NCBI GenBank assembly: GCA_003537575.1 | Contig: DPRS01000011.1 | Span: forward strand, 1 to 31,854 | Reading direction: 5' to 3' | DNA: 31,854 nucleotides | Origin: Oxalobacteraceae bacterium | GTDB lineage: Bacteria > Pseudomonadota > Gammaproteobacteria > Burkholderiales > Burkholderiaceae_D | Shown here: positions 7,878 through 15,410 of the stretch, one piece after another | How positions within the stretch are numbered: the first letter of the stretch is position 1 | Layout: each line of letters begins with the position of its first letter | Translations under genes and position numbers: made by a program | The notes under the pieces: model-generated | The model's database searches: none | The model's input: the letters and a program-made list of their open reading frames with translations, nothing else | Told to the model about the DNA's origin: nothing

Positions 7878-8627
7878 ATGTCTGTCACCATGCGTGAAAT
7901 GCTGGAAGCCGGTATCCACTTCGGCCACCAAACCCGCTTCTGGAACCCCAAGATGGCGCCGTATATTTTCGGCCATCGCAACAAGATTCATATCGTCAAC
8001 CTGGAAAAGACCCTGGCCAAGTACCAGGAAGCGATGAAGTACATCCGTCAGCTGGCAGCCAACCGCGGCACCATCCTGATGGTCGGCACCAAGCGTCAGG
8101 CTCGCGATATCATCGCCGCCGAAGCGCAGCGCGCCGGCGTGCCCTTCGTCGACCAGCGCTGGCTGGGCGGCATGCTGACCAACTTCAAGACCATCAAGAC
8201 CTCGATCAAGCGCCTGAAGGACATGGAAGCTGCCATCGCCGACGGTTCGGTCGAAAAGATGAGCAAGAAGGAAGCGCTGATGTTCCAGCGTGAAATGGAA
8301 AAGCTGCAAAAGTCCATCGGCGGCATCAAGGACATGGGCGGCATTCCTGACGCCATCTTCGTGATCGACGTCGGTTTCCACAAGGGCGCCATCACCGAAG
8401 CCGCCAAGCTCGGCATCCCGGTCATTGGCGTGGTCGATACCAACCACTCGCCGGATGGCGTGGCATACGTCATTCCGGGTAACGACGACTCTTCTAAGGC
8501 GATCCAATTGTATGCGCGCGGCGTGGCCGACGCTATCCTGGAAGGCCGTGCAAATGCCGTCAACGAAGTTGTTGAAGCGGTCAAGGGCGGTGCCGACGAA
8601 TTCGTCGAGGTCAACGAGCAGGCTTAA
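7878..8627 (+). CDS. rpsB: 30S ribosomal protein S2
   Basis: S2 is a late-assembling protein of the small ribosomal subunit that bridges its head and body and is needed to bind S1. The 249-residue protein begins MSVTMREMLEAGIHFGHQTR and has the typical KMAPYIFGHRNKIHIVNL and FVDQRWLGGMLTNF segments, near normal length. I chose the ATG at 7878, preceded by a GGAG Shine-Dalgarno about 6 bases upstream. The longer in-frame extension to 7830 would run into the structured leader and is not S2-like. It is the first gene of the translation and envelope cluster. Confidence 0.97.
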   Translation: MSVTMREMLEAGIHFGHQTRFWNPKMAPYIFGHRNKIHIVNLEKTLAKYQEAMKYIRQLAANRGTILMVGTKRQARDIIAAEAQRAGVPFVDQRWLGGMLTNFKTIKTSIKRLKDMEAAIADGSVEKMSKKEALMFQREMEKLQKSIGGIKDMGGIPDAIFVIDVGFHKGAITEAAKLGIPVIGVVDTNHSPDGVAYVIPGNDDSSKAIQLYARGVADAILEGRANAVNEVVEAVKGGADEFVEVNEQA

Positions 8628-8655
8628 GCCGGGCTCAGGCCAACAGGCTTTTACC

Positions 8656-8690
8656 AAGGGGGCAACCGCGGTTCGCCCCTTTATTTTATT
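8656..8690 (+). terminator. Rho-independent terminator or attenuator after rpsB
   Basis: An 8-bp stem with one G-U pair (8656-8663 with 8675-8682) has a loop containing the self-complementary AACCGCGGTT and is followed by ATTTTATT. It lies between two genes normally transcribed together, so partial termination that sets the S2:EF-Ts ratio is likely. Confidence 0.65.
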
Positions 8691-8695
8691 CATGA

Positions 8696-8755
8696 ATTGC
8701 GGGGCAGTGTTTTGAGGATTGCGGGACAGAGTCAAGCGTAGCGATACTCTGTCTC
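8696..8755 (+). repeat. REP-like direct and inverted repeat in the rpsB-tsf gap
   Basis: Two direct copies of a 15-mer, 8696-8710 and 8718-8732, differ at only two positions (ATTGCGGG[G/A]CAG[T/A]GT). The second copy forms a 10-bp stem with 8746-8755, an inverted partial copy (ACTCTGTCTC), across a 13-base loop. The layout recalls REP/BIME elements or an RNA-stabilising hairpin. Copy number in the genome is unknown. Confidence 0.5.
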
Positions 8756-8805
8756 CGGCTGATTTGGAAACTCTGCCCTCGATCGATTAGTAGAAGGAGA
8801 ACGAT

Positions 8806-9717
8806 ATGGCGGCAATTACCGCAGCGATGGTAGGTGAACTGCGCGCGAAGACCGACGCGCCGATGATGGAATGCAAGAAGGCCCTGACCGAGGCCGATGG
8901 CGACATGGCCAAGGCTGAAGAGATCCTGCGTGTCAAGCTGGGCAGCAAGGCTTCCAAGGCGGCTTCCCGCATCACCGCGGAAGGCGTGGTGGCGGCTTAC
9001 ATCAGCGGTGGCGTGGGCGCTCTGGTCGAAGTCAACTGTGAAACCGACTTCGTCACCAAGAACGATGATTTCATCGCCTTGGCCAACACCGTAGCTAAAC
9101 TGGTCGCGGAAAACAACCCGGCTGACGTCGCTGCCCTCTCGGCGCTGCCGCTGGAAGGCAAGACCGTCGAGGAAGTACGCGCAGCCCTGGTCGGCAAGAT
9201 CGGCGAAAACATGTCGATCCGTCGCTTCAAGCGTTTTGAAACCGGCACCAAGCTGGCTTCCTATCTGCACGGCACCCGTATCGGCGTGATGGTCGAATTC
9301 GACGGCGCCGATGACCAGGTCGGCAAGGATGTCGCCATGCACATCGCCGCCATGAAGCCGGTCGCGCTGTCGTCCGAGCAAGTGCCGGCCGAGCTGATCG
9401 AAAAGGAGCGCAACGTCGCTACCCTGAAGGCTGCCGAAGATGCAGAAAAGGCCAAGGCCGACGGCAAGACGCCGCAGTCGGCCGAAATCGTGGCCAAGCG
9501 CGTGGATGGTTCGGTGCAGAAATTCCTGAAGGAAGTTTCGTTGCTGAACCAGGCTTTCGTCAAGAATGACAAGCAAACCGTCGAGCAAATGCTCAAGGCT
9601 GCCAACACCAGCGTGAAGTCCTTCACGATGTTCGTGGTTGGTGAAGGCATCGAGAAGAAGGTTGACGACTTCGCCGCCGAGGTGGCGGCACAGGTTGCTG
9701 CGGCTAAACAGGCTTAA
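8806..9717 (+). CDS. tsf: Translation elongation factor Ts
   Basis: EF-Ts exchanges GDP for GTP on EF-Tu. The 303-residue protein opens with a UBA-like domain containing TDAPMMECKKAL (16-27). Its core has the family motif VEVNCETDFVTKND (74-87), which contacts EF-Tu. It is somewhat longer than the 283-residue E. coli protein. The ATG at 8806 has a strong AAGGAGA (8794-8800) five bases upstream. It follows rpsB after 178 bases that hold a terminator and a repeat, so the two genes are not simply co-translated. A strong terminator lies just after the stop. Confidence 0.97.
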   Translation: MAAITAAMVGELRAKTDAPMMECKKALTEADGDMAKAEEILRVKLGSKASKAASRITAEGVVAAYISGGVGALVEVNCETDFVTKNDDFIALANTVAKLVAENNPADVAALSALPLEGKTVEEVRAALVGKIGENMSIRRFKRFETGTKLASYLHGTRIGVMVEFDGADDQVGKDVAMHIAAMKPVALSSEQVPAELIEKERNVATLKAAEDAEKAKADGKTPQSAEIVAKRVDGSVQKFLKEVSLLNQAFVKNDKQTVEQMLKAANTSVKSFTMFVVGEGIEKKVDDFAAEVAAQVAAAKQA

Positions 9718-9729
9718 GCGCAATCAAGG

Positions 9730-9752
9730 CGGGCCGAAAGGCCCGTTTTTTT
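9730..9752 (+). terminator. Rho-independent terminator after tsf
   Basis: A perfect 6-bp stem, CGGGCC (9730-9735) with GGCCCG (9740-9745), has a GAAA tetraloop and is followed by seven T. It begins 13 bases after the tsf stop. Confidence 0.9.
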
Positions 9753-9869
9753 AAGCTGGCGGCATGTCTGTATGACAATGCAGGCATGCCGTGCATGCGG
9801 TAGAGTAAAGCAATACCCATACAGTATTTTAAGCAATATTTAATCCGGAATTACCAAGGAGTCCAGTTC
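9753..9869 (+). promoter_or_regulatory. pyrH upstream region, promoter expected but not resolved
   Basis: After the tsf terminator pyrH needs its own start of transcription. The region is AT-rich near 9800-9845. It holds ATGACA (9772-9777) and several TA-rich hexamers (TAGAGT 9801, TACAGT 9820), but no pair at normal spacing. Two GCATGC palindromes (9784-9789 and 9793-9798), three bases apart, could be a binding site. Confidence 0.35.
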
Positions 9870-10586
9870 ATGACCCAACCAGCCTACAAACGCGTTCTCC
9901 TCAAGCTTTCCGGTGAAGCCCTGATGGGCGACGATGCCTACGGCATCAATCGCGCCACTATCGAAAGCATGGTCGCGGATGTGGCGGAAGTGGCGAAACT
10001 CGGCGTCGAACTGGCCATCGTCATCGGCGGCGGCAATATCTTCCGTGGCGTCGCTCCCGGCGCGCAGGGCATGGATCGCGCCACGGCCGATTACATGGGG
10101 ATGCTGGCGACCGTGATGAATTCGCTGGCGCTGGCCGATGCCATGCGCCAGGTCGGGCTGACCGCCCGCGTCATGTCGGCGATCGCCATCGAACAGGTAG
10201 TGGAGCCCTACGTTCGTCCCAAAGCCCTGCAATACCTGGAAGAGGGCAAGATCGTCGTGTTTGCCGCCGGCACCGGCAATCCCTTCTTCACCACGGATAC
10301 CGCCGCGGCGCTGCGCGGCTCGGAAATCGGTGCGGAAATCGTGCTGAAAGCGACCAAGGTCGATGGCGTGTACAGCGCCGACCCGAAGAAGGATGCCGGC
10401 GCCACGCGCTACAGCACCATCACCTTCGACGAAGCGATTTCCAAGCACCTGCAGGTGATGGATGCGACCGCATTCGCCCTCTGCCGCGACCAGAAACTGC
10501 CGATCAAGGTTTTCTCCATCGTCAAGCCAGGCGCCCTGAAGCGCGTGGTGCTGGGCGACGACGAAGGCACTTTGGTTCATTTGTAA
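9870..10586 (+). CDS. pyrH: Uridylate (UMP) kinase
   Basis: PyrH phosphorylates UMP to UDP in pyrimidine nucleotide synthesis. It belongs to the amino-acid-kinase fold and is unrelated to eukaryotic UMP kinases. The 238-residue protein has KLSGEALMG (12-20), GGGNIFRG (53-60), the UMP-binding GTGNPFFTTDTAAALR (134-149) and ATKVDGVYSADP (161-172). The start has AAGGAG (9856-9861) eight bases upstream. Frr follows after 28 bases, the usual pyrH-frr pair. Bacterial UMP kinases are usually activated by GTP and inhibited by UTP; nothing here suggests otherwise. Confidence 0.97.
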   Translation: MTQPAYKRVLLKLSGEALMGDDAYGINRATIESMVADVAEVAKLGVELAIVIGGGNIFRGVAPGAQGMDRATADYMGMLATVMNSLALADAMRQVGLTARVMSAIAIEQVVEPYVRPKALQYLEEGKIVVFAAGTGNPFFTTDTAAALRGSEIGAEIVLKATKVDGVYSADPKKDAGATRYSTITFDEAISKHLQVMDATAFALCRDQKLPIKVFSIVKPGALKRVVLGDDEGTLVHL

Positions 10587-10614
10587 TTAATTCGTTGCAA
10601 GCAAGGAGAGCAGC

Positions 10615-11175
10615 ATGAGCACTGCCGATGTCAAGAAAAACACCGAACAGAAAATGCACAAATCCATCGATACGCTGAAAGGCAATCTGGCCAAGGTTCG
10701 CACCGGCCGCGCCCACGCCGGCATTCTCGACCACATCATGGTGGATTACTACGGCAGCCCGACGCAACTTACCCAGGTCGCCAACGTCACCCTGATCGAT
10801 GCCCGCACCATCGGCGTGCAGCCGTGGGAAAAGAAAATGGTCGCCGTGGTGGAAAAGGCCATCCGCGAATCGGATCTCGGCTTCAACCCTTCCACGCAGG
10901 GCGATCTGATCCGCGTGCCGACGCCGCCGCTGACCGAGGAGCGCCGCAAGGAAATCGTCAAGATGGTCAAGGGCGAGGCCGAAGATGCCAAGATTGCGGT
11001 GCGTAACATCCGCCGCGATGCCAATGAAGCCCTGAAGAAGCTGGTCAAGGACAAGGCTTGCTCGGAAGATGATGAGCGCCGTGCCCAGGACGAGGTGCAA
11101 AAGCTGACAGACAAATTTGTCGTTGAAATTGATAAATTGATAAGCGAAAAAGAAAAAGAGATCATGACCGTGTAA
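10615..11175 (+). CDS. frr: Ribosome recycling factor
   Basis: RRF, with EF-G, splits the post-termination ribosome so that it can start a new round. The 186-residue protein has the standard length and motifs: KVRTGRAHAGILDHIMVDYYGS early on, then GVQPWEKKMV, LIRVPTPPLTEERR and VRNIRRDANEALKKL. The long helices of domain I and the central beta domain are both accounted for. The ATG has AAGGAGAG (10603-10610) upstream. UppS follows after 38 bases. Confidence 0.97.
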   Translation: MSTADVKKNTEQKMHKSIDTLKGNLAKVRTGRAHAGILDHIMVDYYGSPTQLTQVANVTLIDARTIGVQPWEKKMVAVVEKAIRESDLGFNPSTQGDLIRVPTPPLTEERRKEIVKMVKGEAEDAKIAVRNIRRDANEALKKLVKDKACSEDDERRAQDEVQKLTDKFVVEIDKLISEKEKEIMTV

Positions 11176-11213
11176 ATAACGGGTATAGTTCTTTTCTTTA
11201 ATATATTTTTAGC

Positions 11214-11981
11214 ATGGTATTCATGTCGCATTCGAGCTCCACGCAAGGTATTCCGGAGGCCGCGTCGGTGCCGCGCCATATTGCCATGATCATGGATGGC
11301 AACGGGCGCTGGGCGACCAAGCGCTTCCTGCCGCGCGTTGCCGGTCATGTCAAGGGGGTCGAAACGGTGCGTGACGTAGTCGAGGCTTGCGCCTCGCGCG
11401 GCGTCGAATTCCTGACCCTGTTCGCTTTCAGTTCGGAGAACTGGCGGCGGCCGGCAGACGAGGTATCCTTTCTGATGAAACTCTTCGTCAGCGCGCTGGA
11501 GCGTGAAGTGGCGAAGATGCATGTCAACGGCATCCGCCTGAAGGTCGTCGGTGATCTGTCGCGTTTTGACGAGAAGCTGCAGAAAATGATTGCCGATGCC
11601 GAGCGCAAGACGGCCGGCAATGCCCGGCTGACCCTGACCATTTGCGCCAATTACGGTGGGCGCTGGGATGTCATGCAGGCGACTGCCAAAATGGTTGCGG
11701 CCAATCCCGGCGTGACCGAGTTCAGCGAAGAAATGCTGGCGCCCCATCTTTCCATGGCTTATGCGCCGGAGCCGGATCTGTTCATCCGTACCGGCGGCGA
11801 ACAGCGCGCTTCCAACTTTCTGCTGTGGCAGATGGCGTATTCGGAACTTTACTTCACCGATACCTTCTGGCCGGATTTCAATGCCGCCGCACTGGATCAG
11901 GCGATTGCATCCTACCAGCAGCGCGAGCGCCGCTTCGGACGCACCAGTGCCCAGGTGGTCGCGCACAAGAAAGCTTCCTGA
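11214..11981 (+). CDS. uppS: Isoprenyl transferase (di-trans,poly-cis-undecaprenyl-diphosphate synthase)
   Basis: UppS adds isopentenyl units to farnesyl diphosphate to make the C55 lipid carrier for peptidoglycan and O-antigen. The 255-residue protein has HIAMIMDGNGRWA around 22-34 with catalytic Asp28, FAFSSENWRRP, and the C-terminal RTGGEQRASNFLLWQMAYSE. The start is uncertain: ATG at 11214 or 11223, neither with a recognisable Shine-Dalgarno. The 38-base gap from frr is very AT-rich and contains TATAGT (11184-11189), possibly a -10, but no matching -35 is seen. The stop overlaps the cdsA start (TGATG). The substrate is supplied through the pathway that includes dxr, two genes downstream. 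Confidence 0.95.
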   Translation: MVFMSHSSSTQGIPEAASVPRHIAMIMDGNGRWATKRFLPRVAGHVKGVETVRDVVEACASRGVEFLTLFAFSSENWRRPADEVSFLMKLFVSALEREVAKMHVNGIRLKVVGDLSRFDEKLQKMIADAERKTAGNARLTLTICANYGGRWDVMQATAKMVAANPGVTEFSEEMLAPHLSMAYAPEPDLFIRTGGEQRASNFLLWQMAYSELYFTDTFWPDFNAAALDQAIASYQQRERRFGRTSAQVVAHKKAS

Positions 11982-12799
11982 TGCTGAAGACACGCGTCTT
12001 GACGGCGCTGGCTTTGCTCGCGCTCATCCTGCTAGTCGTTTATTCCGGTTCATTCCTTGCTGCTGCAGTCGTCGCCGCGCTTTTTCTCGGTGCTGCCATG
12101 TGGGAATCCATGCGCCTGTTCGGCAGCCGGCGACCGCTCGTCGGCGCGGCGATCTGGACAGTGGCATTTTGCCTGATCATCTATTATCAGAGCCGCTTCG
12201 CCGCACCGCTGCTACTGATCGCCTGCGCCCTCATCTGGGGCTTGCGCCTGGCGCCGTCACTGGCCTTCGGGTTGCCGCCGGTGGAAGGCTTGCGCAACCG
12301 CCTGCTGGGCGGTATCTATTGCGTTGGCATTCTTGGTTGTTTCGTGGCGATTCTGCTGCTGTATCAGTATTCGCCGCTTTATCTGCTGTCGGTGATGGCA
12401 ATCGTGTGGGTGGCGGATATCGGCGCCTACTTCGCTGGCCGCGCATACGGCAAGCGCAAGCTTGCGCCTTCCATTTCCCCCGGCAAGTCCTGGGAAGGAG
12501 CGATCGGCGGCTGGCTGGCCGTGCTGGCCTTGAGCGCCGCGTGCGTCTTCGTGCCGGCGCTGCAAGTTACTTTTTCCGCGCAACTGCAAGCCGGCCTGGG
12601 CTGGATCGGCTGGCTGGCCGTGCTGACGCTGCTGGCGGCTGCCAGCGTCGTCGGTGATCTGTTCGAGTCCCAACTGAAGCGCCGCGCCGGCATGAAAGAC
12701 AGCAGCAGGCTGTTGCCCGGGCACGGTGGTGTGCTGGACAGGATCGATGCCCTGATCCCGGTGCTGCCGCTGGCGCTGCTTGTTCATTCCCGGTTTTAA
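11981..12799 (+). CDS. cdsA: Phosphatidate cytidylyltransferase (CDP-diacylglycerol synthase)
   Basis: CdsA converts phosphatidic acid and CTP to CDP-diacylglycerol, the precursor of all membrane phospholipids, in the inner membrane. I chose the ATG at 11981, which overlaps the uppS stop. The open frame continues far upstream, but only inside uppS. The product is 272 residues with about seven hydrophobic segments. It carries the C-terminal signature S-x-L-K-R-x4-K-D-x-S-x2-L-P-x-H-G-G-V-x-D-R-x-D (the SQLKRRAGMKDSS and PGHGGVLDRID parts, nt about 12668-12750). The tight overlap implies translational coupling with uppS. Confidence 0.95.
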   Translation: MLKTRVLTALALLALILLVVYSGSFLAAAVVAALFLGAAMWESMRLFGSRRPLVGAAIWTVAFCLIIYYQSRFAAPLLLIACALIWGLRLAPSLAFGLPPVEGLRNRLLGGIYCVGILGCFVAILLLYQYSPLYLLSVMAIVWVADIGAYFAGRAYGKRKLAPSISPGKSWEGAIGGWLAVLALSAACVFVPALQVTFSAQLQAGLGWIGWLAVLTLLAAASVVGDLFESQLKRRAGMKDSSRLLPGHGGVLDRIDALIPVLPLALLVHSRF

Positions 12800-12811
12800 G
12801 TTTCATTCAGG

Positions 12812-13984
12812 ATGCAAACCATTACCATACTCGGATCGACCGGTTCCATCGGCGTATCCACCCTGGACGTCATCGCGCGTCATCCCGAGCGTTACAGCGT
12901 CTTCGCGCTGACCGCCCATTCAAGGGTCAGTGAACTGGCGCAGCAATGCCTGCAATTCAAGCCCGAGGTAGCCGTGGTCGGCAGTGCCGAGGCGGCCCGC
13001 GCGCTGGAACCGCTGTTGCGCCAGCAGGGCCTGTCCACCCAGGTGGCATACGGTCCGCAAGCGCTGTGCGCGGTAGCCGCGGCTGACGGCTGCGACACCG
13101 TGATGGCGGCGATCGTCGGCGCCGCCGGCCTGGAGCCGAGCCTGGCGGCGGCGCGCGCCGGCAAGAAGCTGCTGCTGGCAAACAAGGAAGCACTGGTGAT
13201 GTCTGGCCAGCTCTTCATGGATGCGGTGGCGGAGCACCATGCGACGCTGCTGCCCATCGATAGCGAACACAATGCGATCTTCCAGTGCCTGCCGCAAGCC
13301 TACGGCCGCGTGCCTGAAGCGCATGGCGTCGCCAGGATCGTGCTGACGGCTTCCGGCGGCCCGTTCCTGAAGCGTGACGTCGCCACACTCGAAGCGGTCA
13401 CGCCGGAAGAAGCGGTGGCGCACCCGAACTGGGTCATGGGCCGCAAGATCTCGGTCGATTCCGCTACCATGATGAACAAGGGCCTGGAAGTGATCGAGGC
13501 TCACTGGCTGTTCGGCGCGCCCGCAGACAGGATCGAGGTGCTGATCCATCCGCAGAGCGTGATCCATTCGATGGTGTCGTATGTCGACGGTTCGTTGCTG
13601 GCGCAGCTGGGCAACCCGGACATGCGCACGCCGATCGCCCATGCGCTGGCCTACCCGGAACGCATCGCTTCCGGCGTGGGACCGGTAGATTTGGCTAAAA
13701 TAGGGCAGCTGCAATTCCTGGCGCCGGATTTTCAGCGCTTTCCCTGCCTGAAGCTGGCGTATGACGCGCTGGCGTCGGGCGGTTCGACCGCTGCGATATT
13801 GAACGCCGCCAATGAGGTTGCAGTCCAAGCATTTCTGGACCGGGAAATCGGTTTCCGGATGATCGATCAACTCATACAAAGGGTGATGGACAGGCTGCCA
13901 GGACGCACCGTTTCCGGTCTGGATGACTTGCTGGAACAGGACCGCGAAGCCCGCCGACTGGCGCGCGACTGCATCACATCGTGA
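12812..13984 (+). CDS. dxr: 1-deoxy-D-xylulose-5-phosphate reductoisomerase
   Basis: Dxr (IspC) makes 2-C-methyl-D-erythritol 4-phosphate with NADPH, the committed step of the non-mevalonate isoprenoid pathway. The 390-residue protein has the NADPH-binding GSTGSIG at 8-14 and LLANKEALVMSG at 121-132. The metal site is Asp150 and Glu152 (PIDSEHNAIFQCL) with Glu226 (MNKGLEVIEA), matching D150, E152 and E231 of E. coli. IHPQSVIHSM follows near 245. The ATG is 12 bases after cdsA and its AGG is almost adjacent to the start, so the ribosome site is weak and probably relies on coupling. Confidence 0.97.
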   Translation: MQTITILGSTGSIGVSTLDVIARHPERYSVFALTAHSRVSELAQQCLQFKPEVAVVGSAEAARALEPLLRQQGLSTQVAYGPQALCAVAAADGCDTVMAAIVGAAGLEPSLAAARAGKKLLLANKEALVMSGQLFMDAVAEHHATLLPIDSEHNAIFQCLPQAYGRVPEAHGVARIVLTASGGPFLKRDVATLEAVTPEEAVAHPNWVMGRKISVDSATMMNKGLEVIEAHWLFGAPADRIEVLIHPQSVIHSMVSYVDGSLLAQLGNPDMRTPIAHALAYPERIASGVGPVDLAKIGQLQFLAPDFQRFPCLKLAYDALASGGSTAAILNAANEVAVQAFLDREIGFRMIDQLIQRVMDRLPGRTVSGLDDLLEQDREARRLARDCITS

Positions 13985-13985
13985 C

Positions 13986-15341
13986 ATGACGCTGCTGCAT
14001 ACCATCCTAGCTTTCATCGTCGTACTGGGCACCCTGATCGTGGTGCACGAACTGGGACATTACTGGGTGGCGCGCTGGTGCGGCGTCAAGGTCCTGCGTT
14101 TTTCGGTCGGCATGGGCAAGGTGCTGTGGTCGCGCCGCATCGGCCCGGATCGCACCGAATGGGCACTGTCGGCCTTGCCCTTCGGCGGCTACGTGAAGAT
14201 GCTAGATGCCCGTGAGACGGATGTGGCGGGCTTGCCGCCTGAAGATCTGGCGCGCGAATTCACCAGGCAAGGCGTGTGGAAACGCATCGCCATCGTGGCT
14301 GCCGGCCCGCTGGCCAATTTTCTTCTGGCGATCGGCATTTTCACCGGCCTCTACATCCACGGCATTCCCGAACCGGCTCCCGTGCTGCGCGCCGTGCCGG
14401 CCGAGACGGCGGCATACGAAGCCGGCTTGCGTGGCGGCGAACTTGTCACGGCGGTCAACGGCGAACCGGTGCGGATATGGTCGGATTTGCGCTGGCAGCT
14501 GATCCAGCTGGCGGTGGGGCATGAAGCCGCCGAATTGCAGGTGAGTCCAGGCCAGGCTGGCAATGCATCCTATACCGTTCGCGTGCCGCTCGACGGCATC
14601 TCTGCTCAAGACCTGGAAGGCGATTTTCTGGGAAAACTGGGGCTGGATCTGGCGCGGCCGAAAGCCGTGCTCGGCAAGCTGATGGCCGATGGCCCGGCGA
14701 TGCAGGCCGGCTTGCGCGAAGGCGACGTGATTCTCGCAGTCGATGGCGCCCCTGTCGTCGATGGCGTGGCGCTGATCGAACTGGTGCGCGCATCGCCCGG
14801 CAAGCCCTTGCGCATGCAGGTGCAGCGCGGCCAGCAGCAGCTCGAACTGGCGGTGACGCCGGCAGCGCGCCAGCATGACGGCAAGACGATCGGACAGATC
14901 AAGGTGGAAATCCCGGTGGCGCCGCAAATGGTCACTGCCAGCTGGTCGCCGCTGCAAGCGCTGGGCAGGGCGACGCAGCGTACCTGGGATTCCAGTGTGT
15001 TAACGCTGAAAATGCTTGGTAAAATGCTGATCGGCGAACTATCCTGGAAAAATATCTCGGGACCGATCACCATCGCGGATTATGCAGGGCAGACCGCACG
15101 CATCGGTGCCATCAGCTACCTGAGCTTCATCGCGCTGATCAGCATCAGTCTCGGCGTGATGAATTTGCTGCCGATTCCAGTGCTGGATGGCGGCCATTTA
15201 TTGTATTATTCGCTGGAAGTTTTGACCGGACGCCCGTTGTCCGAGCGAGTGGGAGAAATAGCGCAGCGCGCAGGCATGGGGATCCTGATGGCATTGATGA
15301 TGGTCGCTGTGTTCAACGACCTCGTGCGACTGATGTCCTGA
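13986..15341 (+). CDS. rseP: Site-2 zinc metalloprotease RseP
   Basis: RseP is an inner-membrane intramembrane protease. In proteobacteria it cuts the anti-sigma factor RseA to release sigma-E under envelope stress, and it clears signal-peptide remnants. I chose the ATG at 13986, one base after the dxr stop; the upstream in-frame sequence lies in dxr. The 451-residue protein has HELGH at 21-25 in the first membrane segment. Two periplasmic PDZ domains span roughly 115-290, and the third zinc ligand Asp401 is in LLPIPVLDGGH. C-terminal membrane segments follow. Its place just before bamA is the usual one. Confidence 0.95.
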   Translation: MTLLHTILAFIVVLGTLIVVHELGHYWVARWCGVKVLRFSVGMGKVLWSRRIGPDRTEWALSALPFGGYVKMLDARETDVAGLPPEDLAREFTRQGVWKRIAIVAAGPLANFLLAIGIFTGLYIHGIPEPAPVLRAVPAETAAYEAGLRGGELVTAVNGEPVRIWSDLRWQLIQLAVGHEAAELQVSPGQAGNASYTVRVPLDGISAQDLEGDFLGKLGLDLARPKAVLGKLMADGPAMQAGLREGDVILAVDGAPVVDGVALIELVRASPGKPLRMQVQRGQQQLELAVTPAARQHDGKTIGQIKVEIPVAPQMVTASWSPLQALGRATQRTWDSSVLTLKMLGKMLIGELSWKNISGPITIADYAGQTARIGAISYLSFIALISISLGVMNLLPIPVLDGGHLLYYSLEVLTGRPLSERVGEIAQRAGMGILMALMMVAVFNDLVRLMS

Positions 15342-15410
15342 GCATCTCCTGCCGGCCTGGCCAGCACTGCGTGGTGGCGTCACAAGAAAATTGAAAACGA
15401 ACGATTGCTA

